The notes under the pieces were generated by a model that saw only the letters and a list, made by a program, of their open reading frames with translations, ran no database searches and was not told the origin of the DNA. Below are positions 1 through 6,472 of a stretch of 6,472 nt of DNA, piece after piece (positions within the stretch are counted from its first letter, which is position 1; every line of letters begins with the position of its first letter). This stretch comes from Quisquiliibacterium sp. Lineage in GTDB: Bacteria; Pseudomonadota; Gammaproteobacteria; Burkholderiales; Burkholderiaceae_E. The stretch is from assembly GCA_030830765.1 (NCBI GenBank), contig JAURMJ010000047.1:1-6472 (forward strand), written 5' to 3'. A program made the translations under genes and the position numbers.

Positions 1-262
1 AGGCCATCGCCGAGAACGCGCGGATATGGCCGGCACGCCGGATCAGTGCTGGACAGATATAGGTGCCGATCACAAATCCGCCGAAGTAGGCGGACATCAC
101 GAGCCCGGTGGTGGCTGTCGAAAATTCGGCCAATCCGGCGCGCAATCCCAGCGCTGTGAACAGCAGACCAATCCCCAGCAGCAGGATGCCTGCGGCCAGC
201 AGTAAGGACAAGGTAGGTGCCCAGCCGACCGACACCTCACGTCTGGTGGGTGAAGCTGTCAT
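1..262 (-). CDS. MFS transporter, N-terminal part (cut by window edge)
   Basis: This is the start of an inner-membrane major facilitator superfamily transporter; only the first 87 residues are in the window. The ATG at 262 gives a short polar start (MTASPTRREVSVGW), then a hydrophobic helix at about residues 16-37 rich in Leu, Ile and Gly. A loop with an Arg follows, then a second helix around residues 52-70 (sequence VMSAYFGGFVIGTYICPAL). It ends in a basic stretch (LIRRAGHIRAF) that fits the conserved loop between MFS helices 2 and 3. The pattern is closest, by eye, to YcaD-like MFS proteins. Substrate is unknown. It starts 43 nt after the alcohol dehydrogenase stop on the same strand with no evident terminator between, so co-transcription is likely. 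The ribosome binding site is weak: the nearest purine run, GGAG, is about 14 nt upstream. The frame is open to base 1. Confidence 0.8.
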   Translation of the reverse strand, partial: MTASPTRREVSVGWAPTLSLLLAAGILLLGIGLLFTALGLRAGLAEFSTATTGLVMSAYFGGFVIGTYICPALIRRAGHIRAFSAMA

Positions 263-305
263 CTTGAGGTGTCTGCTCCGGGGAATACAACAGGCAAGCG
301 TGTTC

Positions 306-1433
<1,128 letters not shown>

Positions 1434-1479
1434 TCATCAGACAGAAAGGGAAAGAGGCATGCAGGCGAGTGAACACGCT

Positions 1480-1497
1480 GATTGCTTCGAATCAATC
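1480..1497. promoter_or_regulatory. Candidate operator: 18-bp near-perfect palindrome
   Basis: GATTGCTTCGAATCAATC pairs at 8 of 9 positions about its centre, with arms GATTG/CAATC and the core TTCGAA. It sits 65 nt upstream of the dehydrogenase ATG and 150 nt upstream of the flavin-reductase start. A size of 18 bp and dyad symmetry fit a dimeric regulator such as a GntR-, TetR-, MarR- or LysR-type protein. The regulator is unknown and none is encoded in the window. Confidence 0.45.
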
Positions 1498-1614
1498 GAT
1501 CAACAGGCACTCGAACATTTTGGCATGACCCAGAAACAAAACCGCTTGTATCCAGCCTGTGGTCAGCGCCTCTTCCCGGCAAGTGCAATGATCCGTCGAT
1601 TACAGCGATACTCG

Positions 1615-1627
1615 GAATCATTCGATC
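1615..1627. repeat. Second copy of the operator half (direct repeat of 1489-1501)
   Basis: GAATCATTCGATC repeats the sequence GAATCAATCGATC at 1489-1501 with one mismatch in 13, in the same orientation and 126 nt away. Its first nine bases (GAATCATTC) are themselves palindromic. It ends 20 nt before the TTG start of the flavin-reductase gene, a place where a bound protein could block transcription or translation. Recurrence of the motif next to each flanking gene strengthens the operator reading, but chance cannot be excluded for a 13-mer. Confidence 0.35.
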
Positions 1628-1647
1628 GTTTTTTCAGTGAGGCCTCT

Positions 1648-2280
1648 TTGAGAATTGACATCAATGCGCTGCCAGTCGCTGCGCAATACAAACTGATCTG
1701 CTCTACGGTGATTCCGCGCCCGATCGCCCTCGTCACGACCTGGTCGCCGTCTGATGGTCACAATGCAGCTCCATTCAGCTATTTCAACGCGATGGGAGAA
1801 AATCCGCCGATCATGGTGCTGGGCATTGAGCACCGGCCGGACTCGGAGACGCTGAAGGACACGGGCATCAACATCCGTGACACCGGTCAGTTCGTCATCA
1901 ACCTGGTCGATGAACCAATTGCCGAGGCGATGAGCACCTGTGCAGTTGATTTTCCAAAGGGCATGTCAGAGATTGAAGCCGCAGGACTGAGCCTGATGCC
2001 CAGCGAATGCGTCAAGCCGGGTCGTGTCGCCGAATCTCCGGTTTCCTACGAATGCGAGCTGATGCATTGGCTGCATGTCAGCCCGCGACGGTATATGGCC
2101 GTCGGCAAGGTGCTGATGATGCATGTGCGGGACGGACTCTATGACCCGGAGACCGGCTACATCGATCACAGCAAGTACAAACCGGTTGGCCGTTACTTCG
2201 GCAGGCTCTACACGAAGGAGCACAAGGTCTTTGAAATGCCGGTCCCATCGTATGAGCAATGGCTGAGCTCAGACAAGTAA
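1648..2280 (+). CDS. Flavin reductase-like, FMN-binding split-barrel protein
   Basis: A 210-residue member of the flavin reductase-like domain family (DIM6/NTAB type). These proteins bind FMN and act as flavin reductases for oxygenases or as stand-alone reductases. The N-terminal part carries the family pattern: VIPRPIALVTT at 21-31 and NAAPFSYFNAMGENPP at 39-54, then the strand IMVLGIEHRP and the NIRDTGQFVINLVDE segment at about 75-89 that help form the FMN site. The C-terminal part (about 140-195) ends the barrel with HVRDGLYDPETG and GRYFGRLYT. I chose TTG 1648 because GTGAGG lies 5 nt upstream and the encoded MRIDINALP matches where relatives begin. An in-frame ATG at 1588 would add 20 residues that look unlike the family. 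The gene is followed after 10 nt by the barrel protein gene, forming an operon. Its redox partner and substrate are unknown. Confidence 0.86.
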   Translation: MRIDINALPVAAQYKLICSTVIPRPIALVTTWSPSDGHNAAPFSYFNAMGENPPIMVLGIEHRPDSETLKDTGINIRDTGQFVINLVDEPIAEAMSTCAVDFPKGMSEIEAAGLSLMPSECVKPGRVAESPVSYECELMHWLHVSPRRYMAVGKVLMMHVRDGLYDPETGYIDHSKYKPVGRYFGRLYTKEHKVFEMPVPSYEQWLSSDK

Positions 2281-2290
2281 GGAAGCTCCG

Positions 2291-2992
2291 ATGAACGGTC
2301 TGCTTGCGGTCTGGAACGATTGCGACGCGCACATGCTGTCTCGCTACGAAGACTGGTACATGCACGAGCATCTGCCTGATCGGGTTGGTCTTGAGGGTGT
2401 CTTGAACGGGGTCAGATATGAAGTCGCTGGCGGGAAGAATTCTCCAGGCAGCCCCCGATTCTTCACCAGCTACGACCTTGCCGATGTTGAAGTTCTGAAC
2501 TCACCGGCCTATCAGCAGATGCTGCAAACCCCCAGCGCCCTGACGCAGGAAATCATGCCTCACTTCCTGAACATGTGGCGAACCGTGGCCCAGCTCAGGG
2601 CGCACGCCGGGCGCAGTGCAGGTGCATGGATCGTGACGTTACGACTTGGACAGTTACTCGGTTCTGCTGCACCCAGACTGACCGACCTACGCAGCTGGAC
2701 TGATCTGCTGGCGCACACCGCTCCGCCCCGAGCCTGTCGCTGGCGCGTATATGAATCGATCATCGCGACGCAAACCCGGCAGGACACTGAGGCTGCCGCA
2801 AAGCCCTCACCGGAGGCGCGATTTCGTCCCGGAACGGATGCCAGCGCCCATGCAGTCGTCCTGATCGAGCATCTGCGCGAGGCAGATGCCCGATCGACGC
2901 TGGATGAATGGCTTTACAGCCCAGCCGTTCGTGCGCTGCTCGCCCCTCAGGACAGAATTGACATCTTTCTAGAAATGGCCCGAATGACCTGA
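2291..2992 (+). CDS. Hypothetical protein with two dimeric alpha/beta-barrel halves (EthD/DUF4286-like)
   Basis: A 233-residue protein with no recognised enzyme function. Residues 1-104 look like a ferredoxin-like dimeric alpha/beta barrel: strand GLLAVWND, helix with YEDWYMHEHLPDR (19-31), strand VRYEVAGG, strand RFFTSYDL, helix LNSPAYQQML, and a last strand around NMWRTVAQL. The W-x-x-x-H-LP-R pattern recalls EthD-like and DUF4286-like proteins of catabolic operons. Residues 110-232 seem to repeat this order weakly: strand AWIVTLRL, helix RSWTDLL, strand WRVYESI, strand AVVLIEHL, helix DEWLYSPAVRALL, strand IDIFLEM. This second half has lost the WYMHEHLP motif, so it may be a degenerate duplicate that closes the barrel within one chain. 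The ATG at 2291 has GGAAG 5 nt upstream and starts 10 nt after the flavin-reductase stop, implying translational coupling. The family name is tentative. Confidence 0.75.
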   Translation: MNGLLAVWNDCDAHMLSRYEDWYMHEHLPDRVGLEGVLNGVRYEVAGGKNSPGSPRFFTSYDLADVEVLNSPAYQQMLQTPSALTQEIMPHFLNMWRTVAQLRAHAGRSAGAWIVTLRLGQLLGSAAPRLTDLRSWTDLLAHTAPPRACRWRVYESIIATQTRQDTEAAAKPSPEARFRPGTDASAHAVVLIEHLREADARSTLDEWLYSPAVRALLAPQDRIDIFLEMARMT

Positions 2993-3038
2993 AAAAGTAT
3001 CACGAGCATTGCAGGCTTAGTCATTCACGGCCGCAGGA

Positions 3039-3068
3039 ATCGCCTGATCCCTTTGCACCGCAGGCGAT
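3039..3068. terminator. Stem-loop between convergent genes (possible weak terminator)
   Basis: A perfect 8-bp inverted repeat, ATCGCCTG and CAGGCGAT, flanks a 14-nt loop. It lies 46 nt after the barrel-protein stop and 31 nt past the dioxygenase stop, in the gap between convergent genes. There is no T-run on either strand and the loop is long, so it is a poor intrinsic terminator. If the dioxygenase frame is really longer (see findings), the repeat falls in its coding tail. Confidence 0.25.
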
Positions 3069-3099
3069 GATGGCAGCGGTCGGATCGCTTGCTCTGCGA

Positions 3100-4002
3100 T
3101 CAGGTGCTCGCCGACCGTCGCCCCCCCTGGTCGACGAAACCAAAATAGCGTTTCCCGGAGGTCTGGTTCTCGTAGATCGATCCCTGATGAATCGCTGGAG
3201 GCAGCGGCATGCGGATCGGAACATCGGCCATGCGAGGCTCAATGCATTCCTGACCGTAAAGCAATCGTGCGGTGAATGCCTCCCAGCTGTCGCGGGCCAG
3301 AATAGGATAAGCGTCAGCGGCAATCATTTCATAGAGCAGCAGCCCTCTGGCCCGATCGGACGTGTTCTGCGCTGAACCATGGACCGTACGCCCATGATGG
3401 AAGGACACTGACCCTGCCGGGCCTTCGCACGGCACTGCCTTACTGAAATCCAGCCCACAGGCTTCAGGATCCATGGCACCACAGAAGTAGCCATTCGCAT
3501 CGTGATGATCGTAGGTCGGACCACGATGCGATCCTGGGATCACATACATCGCGCCGTTCTCGACGGTGGTGTCATCGAGCATGACGCCCGCAGCGGTCAC
3601 ATCATCGTTGGTATGTGGATAAAAGGCCCAATCCTGATGCCACTCGACCGGGGAACCGAAGTGAGGAGCCTTCAGATTCAGCTTGGATCCGTGCAAGCGA
3701 ACACTTTCCCCAAGAAGATCCTGCGTAATTGCCTTGAATCTCTCGGTATGGAGAAACTCCTTGAAGACCGGATTTACAAGATGAGGCTTCTTGATGCGTC
3801 GAACCCGGGGAGCCTGAGCAGTGTGCCCGGGCTCCAGATCGTAGATTTCGTCGTGGGTGGTGACATGTCTGGACTGTTCCACAAGCTGCGCGAGTGCGCT
3901 TTTCATCCGTTGCCGGGTGAGCTCATCCACGACATCTTCGACGATGACGTAGCCTTCTTCTTTGTACTGCTCGAGTTGGGCTGCACTCAGGAATCTGCTC
4001 AT
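3100..4002 (-). CDS. Phytanoyl-CoA dioxygenase (PhyH) family Fe(II)/2-oxoglutarate oxygenase
   Basis: A 300-residue cytoplasmic non-haem iron oxygenase. Family members couple 2-oxoglutarate decarboxylation to hydroxylation of a substrate, sometimes causing demethylation. The iron facial triad is visible: H122 and D124 in EWHQDW, and H208 in TVHGSAQNTSD; R219 is the likely 2-oxoglutarate carboxylate-binding Arg, 11 residues past H208. Other family-like stretches are GYVIVEDVV (17-25), RLHGSKLNLKAPHFGSP (102-118), VIPGSHRGPTYDHH (154-167) and HQGSIYENQ (272-280). Residue lengths fit the family. The ATG at 4002 is chosen because GAGG sits 7 nt upstream and MSRFLSAAQLEQYKEEGY is a typical family N-terminus; the frame is open 74 codons further up but that part looks non-coding. 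The 3' end is doubtful: after a GGGGGGG run the frame stops within seven codons. The substrate is unknown. Convergent with the flavin-reductase operon. Confidence 0.88.
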   Translation of the reverse strand: MSRFLSAAQLEQYKEEGYVIVEDVVDELTRQRMKSALAQLVEQSRHVTTHDEIYDLEPGHTAQAPRVRRIKKPHLVNPVFKEFLHTERFKAITQDLLGESVRLHGSKLNLKAPHFGSPVEWHQDWAFYPHTNDDVTAAGVMLDDTTVENGAMYVIPGSHRGPTYDHHDANGYFCGAMDPEACGLDFSKAVPCEGPAGSVSFHHGRTVHGSAQNTSDRARGLLLYEMIAADAYPILARDSWEAFTARLLYGQECIEPRMADVPIRMPLPPAIHQGSIYENQTSGKRYFGFVDQGGRRSAST

Positions 4003-4220
4003 TGAAAAGCCTCGTTTTTTCCAGATCAAACAATTCAATGTTAGCGCCAACACGGCTGATTTGCGGCACAGGGGCGGCACGCCTAATTCCAGTTTTGACT
4101 CCAAGCGGAAAACGGCACCATCCGGACGCCCGCAGTCACTCTGTTGATGACATACCAGCCGCACAACCTCTGCACCCAGCTGCCCACTGCGATCCCAGGC
4201 GTCACAAGACTGCGGTCGGA
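4003..4220. promoter_or_regulatory. Intergenic region upstream of the PhyH-family gene
   Basis: This 218-nt gap separates the gamma-glutamyltransferase stop from the dioxygenase start, both on the minus strand. It is long enough for a separate promoter. A weak sigma-70-like pair on the minus strand is TTGGCG (4050-4045) and TGATCT (4028-4023) with a 16-nt spacer, but both boxes match the consensus poorly and would give a very short leader. I saw no T-tailed hairpin after the gamma-glutamyltransferase gene. The dioxygenase frame is open across the gap, but its sequence shows no family similarity. Confidence 0.35.
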
Positions 4221-6017
4221 TCAATCCCCCATCACAATGCCTTCTCGACGTGGATCGGCCCCCCCGAAGAACCCACCGGGCACCCGGGCGATGGCCTGAA
4301 GGCCGCTGGTCATCTCAATTTGACGCACATCATGACCACGCGCCTTCAGGGCTTCGAGCGTCTTCGCAGAAAACTGGCTCTTCTCAAGCAACGTCGGTCC
4401 GTTGGTTGAGCCGAAGTTGGCAAGATTGATGGCCTGCTGAATATTCAAACCCCAGACCAGAGTCCCCCAGAGCGTCTTGGCCGTGTAGTGAATGATCAGC
4501 GCTCCGCCGGGGCTGCCGGCACTCATCAGTAAGGCACCGCTCGCCTGGTCAAAGACAAGCGTCGGCGACATGGAAGAGCGCGGTCGTTTGCCTGCCTCAA
4601 CCCGATTGGCGATCGGCCTGCCCTGCGCGTCGCGAGGCTTGAAGCTGAAATCGGTCAACTGATTGTTCAGAAGAAAACCCTGGACCATCTGACGGGAACC
4701 GAAAGCCGCTTCAATCGTCGTCGTCATCGCGACGGCCCTGCCCCGGCTGTCAATGATGCTGATGTGACTGGTGCCATATTCGGGTTGCTCAGGCATCGGT
4801 GCATACCTGCTGAGCAACGGCGCAGGCTGCCCGGGCTTGGCCAGCCTCATCGATTTCTCGCCGATCAGCGCAGCACGCTGGCGCAGATAGTCCGGGGACA
4901 GCAGGCTCAGCCAGGAGCCGCCAGGGGCCGAGACGAAAGCAGGATCGGCCACATACTGCGCACGATCGGCAAACGCGAGTCGTGCAGCCTCGGTGTAGTG
5001 ATGCAACCAGTCCGCGCCCGGCAGCCCTTGATCCGTCAGCGGGAGTGATGCTCCGCTCGTTTGCTCAAGGATTCCAAAGATCTGACCGATTGCCAGGGCG
5101 CCGGAACTGGGAGGTGGAAACCCGCACAACTTGTAAATCCGTCCCGGCGCACGGCCAAAAGCATGGCACAGGGCATCACGCTTGAGGGGTTTGTACGCAG
5201 CCAGATCAGCAGTCGTCATCAGTCCCGGGTTGGTGGGATGGGTGCGCACCTTGTCCACAATGGCCTGCGCCACTGCCCCCTCGTACAAAGCGCTGGAGCC
5301 ATGGGTTGCGATTTCGCGCAAGACGGTGGCAAGTTGAGGATTCTTCAGAAGATGTCCAACCGGCCAGGGTTTGCCGATCTGGTCATAGAAATAGTCAGCG
5401 GCCGCAGGATCTTTTTTCAGATACTTATCTGCTGCGAGCATTGTGTTGAGCCGATGGCTCACACTGAAGCCCTGTTCTGCCAGGCGAATGGCTGGGGCAA
5501 ACAACATGGCCCAGGGCAGGACTCCGTGTTCCCGGTGCGCCAACTCAAGCATCCGCAGCATCCCCGGGACACCGACCGCACGGCCTCCGACAACCGCATC
5601 AAAGAACGCCATCGGCTTGCCATCGGGCTTGATGAAGAGGTTCTCGTGCGCAGCGGCAGGGGCCGTTTCGCGTCCGTCGAAGGCCTGAACCGTCGTGCCA
5701 TCGAAGTGCATCAGGAACGCACCTCCGCCGAGGCCACTGGACTGTGGTTCGACTAGCGCAAGAACCATCTGCACGGCAACGGCTGCATCCAGGGCACTGC
5801 CTCCCGCTTTCAGAATCTGGTAACCCGCATTGGCGGCCAGCGGATTGGCTGCAGCCACTGCAAAACGGGCAGTCTGCCAGCCGGATTTGCTGGTGAAGCC
5901 CGATGCACTCTCAGGTTGCACAGGCAAGCGGCTCGAAAGCCCATCAGAGGTTGAGCAGGCCGACAAAGCGATGGCCACGAGGACCGCACACGCAAGACGC
6001 ATGTCAGAGAGCGACAT
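4221..6017 (-). CDS. ggt: Gamma-glutamyltransferase, putative lipoprotein
   Basis: A 598-residue Ntn-hydrolase that cleaves or transfers the gamma-glutamyl group of glutathione and related compounds in the cell envelope. Precursors self-cleave before a Thr, here T416 (YGTSHIS), giving a large subunit of about 390 residues after export and a 183-residue small one. Substrate-site residues seen: R116 (DGRETAP), Q453 and D456 (NNQLTDF), S481-S482 (RPRSSMSPT) and G504-G505 (GSPGG); SSGLGGGAF at 93-101 is also typical. The position matching E. coli N411 appears to be E436 (TTTIEAAFG), a variant I believe also occurs in Bacillus-type enzymes. The N-terminus has a hydrophobic stretch and lipobox LSAC (18-21), so the mature protein probably begins at lipidated C21; S22 favours the outer membrane. 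ATG 6017 has GGAG 7 nt upstream; ATG 6002 is the alternative. It follows the Old Yellow Enzyme gene by 23 nt. Confidence 0.93.
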   Translation of the reverse strand: MSLSDMRLACAVLVAIALSACSTSDGLSSRLPVQPESASGFTSKSGWQTARFAVAAANPLAANAGYQILKAGGSALDAAVAVQMVLALVEPQSSGLGGGAFLMHFDGTTVQAFDGRETAPAAAHENLFIKPDGKPMAFFDAVVGGRAVGVPGMLRMLELAHREHGVLPWAMLFAPAIRLAEQGFSVSHRLNTMLAADKYLKKDPAAADYFYDQIGKPWPVGHLLKNPQLATVLREIATHGSSALYEGAVAQAIVDKVRTHPTNPGLMTTADLAAYKPLKRDALCHAFGRAPGRIYKLCGFPPPSSGALAIGQIFGILEQTSGASLPLTDQGLPGADWLHHYTEAARLAFADRAQYVADPAFVSAPGGSWLSLLSPDYLRQRAALIGEKSMRLAKPGQPAPLLSRYAPMPEQPEYGTSHISIIDSRGRAVAMTTTIEAAFGSRQMVQGFLLNNQLTDFSFKPRDAQGRPIANRVEAGKRPRSSMSPTLVFDQASGALLMSAGSPGGALIIHYTAKTLWGTLVWGLNIQQAINLANFGSTNGPTLLEKSQFSAKTLEALKARGHDVRQIEMTSGLQAIARVPGGFFGGADPRREGIVMGD

Positions 6018-6040
6018 CGGGAATCTCCAAAAACCGCTCA

Positions 6041-6472
6041 TCAGGCCACTGGCGGCAGCCCGATACTTGGCGCGTGTCCACGAAAATTCTGCAACCACCA
6101 GCGCCAGTCTTCAGGCACCAAGGAGAATGGTGAGGGATGCGCAAGCTCACGCGCTGCCCAGAGCGGCCAATGCGGATTGGCCAGCGCCGGCCGACCCAGC
6201 ATCACCAGATCGATCAGCTCCTCACGGATCACGCGATCCGCCGTCTGCGGCACGCCCAGGTTCCAACTCGCAGCGACCGGCAGATCAAGTTCACGGCGGA
6301 CGCGGTTTGCCCGCTCGACCATGAAGGCTGGTTCATTGAACGGTGGATCGGTCATGTCTGGCGTGTTCAAGCCCAGCGAGAGATCCGCCAGATCCAGCCC
6401 ATGTTGCTTCATCCAGCCATGACCGGCCTCAAAATCTGCCGATAAGTCTTTGCACAAATCCCAGAACTGGCG
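6041..6472 (-). CDS. NADH:flavin oxidoreductase, Old Yellow Enzyme family, C-terminal part (cut by window edge)
   Basis: The last 143 residues of an FMN-dependent TIM-barrel ene-reductase; the frame is open to the right edge, so the start lies outside. The visible part covers the final barrel strands: GLDLADLSLGLNTPDM, PVAASWNLG, and IDLVMLGRPALANPHWP, where the G-R and following N-P belong to the FMN-phosphate loop of the family. It continues into a C-terminal tail (WPLWAARELAH, EDWRWWLQNFRGH) of the YqjM / thermophilic-like branch, where the C-terminus can help form the neighbouring subunit's active site. Such enzymes reduce activated C=C bonds, nitroesters or xenobiotics with NAD(P)H; the catalytic His pair and Tyr are upstream of the window. 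It stops 23 nt before the gamma-glutamyltransferase start on the same strand, so the two probably share a transcript. Confidence 0.9.
   Translation of the reverse strand, partial: RQFWDLCKDLSADFEAGHGWMKQHGLDLADLSLGLNTPDMTDPPFNEPAFMVERANRVRRELDLPVAASWNLGVPQTADRVIREELIDLVMLGRPALANPHWPLWAARELAHPSPFSLVPEDWRWWLQNFRGHAPSIGLPPVA

Noticed and set aside
1518..1560. TTGGCA...TTGTAT as a sigma-70 promoter for the flavin-reductase operon
   Set aside because: The spacer is 20 nt and the -10 match is poor, so it is not listed as a promoter.
4003..4224. 74-codon upstream extension of the dioxygenase frame
   Set aside because: The sequence is unlike the family, and a good ribosome binding site with a typical N-terminus supports the ATG at 4002.
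5061..5756. 231-codon open frame on the plus strand opposite the gamma-glutamyltransferase
   Set aside because: Antisense shadow of a strongly conserved gene; composition and residues show no recognisable protein.
6018..6098. Upstream extension of gamma-glutamyltransferase by 27 residues to 6098
   Set aside because: It would overlap the end of the Old Yellow Enzyme gene and displace the signal peptide; ATG 6017 has a well-placed GGAG.

Overview
The window reads as a chromosomal stretch of a moderately GC-rich Gram-negative bacterium, most likely a proteobacterium and perhaps a betaproteobacterium of the Burkholderiales type. Reasons are the glutathione-linked enzymes (class III alcohol dehydrogenase, gamma-glutamyltransferase), a lipobox-bearing secreted protein, Shine-Dalgarno-led genes and proteobacterial-looking protein families. 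The taxon is an impression from protein style, not from a search.

Layout. (1) Bases 1-1415, minus strand: a class III alcohol dehydrogenase / S-(hydroxymethyl)glutathione dehydrogenase, followed 43 nt downstream by the N-terminus of an MFS transporter that is cut by the window edge. (2) Bases 1416-1647: a divergent intergenic region with a near-perfect 18-bp palindrome and a partial second copy just before the next gene. (3) Bases 1648-2992, plus strand: a two-gene operon with an FMN-binding flavin-reductase-like protein (TTG start) and a protein with two apparent dimeric alpha/beta-barrel halves. (4) Bases 3100-4002, minus strand: a phytanoyl-CoA dioxygenase (PhyH)-family Fe(II)/2-oxoglutarate oxygenase, convergent with the previous operon, whose 3' end lies at a seven-G run and may be frameshifted. 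(5) Bases 4221-6472, minus strand: the C-terminal part of an Old Yellow Enzyme-family oxidoreductase, followed 23 nt later by a gamma-glutamyltransferase that looks like a lipoprotein. No tRNA, rRNA, CRISPR array, insertion sequence or transposase was seen.

How they may work together. The mix of an ene-reductase, an FMN-binding reductase, a small barrel protein, a non-haem iron oxygenase, a formaldehyde-oxidising dehydrogenase and a transporter looks like a small-molecule catabolic cluster. One inferred reading is that the oxygenase demethylates or hydroxylates an imported compound, and any formaldehyde released is cleared as S-hydroxymethylglutathione by the dehydrogenase. Gamma-glutamyltransferase would act on glutathione or gamma-glutamyl compounds in the cell envelope. 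No substrate can be named from the sequence. Nothing here is an obviously new system; the strongest leads are the divergent operator candidate, the G-run at the dioxygenase 3' end and the uncharacterised double-barrel protein.
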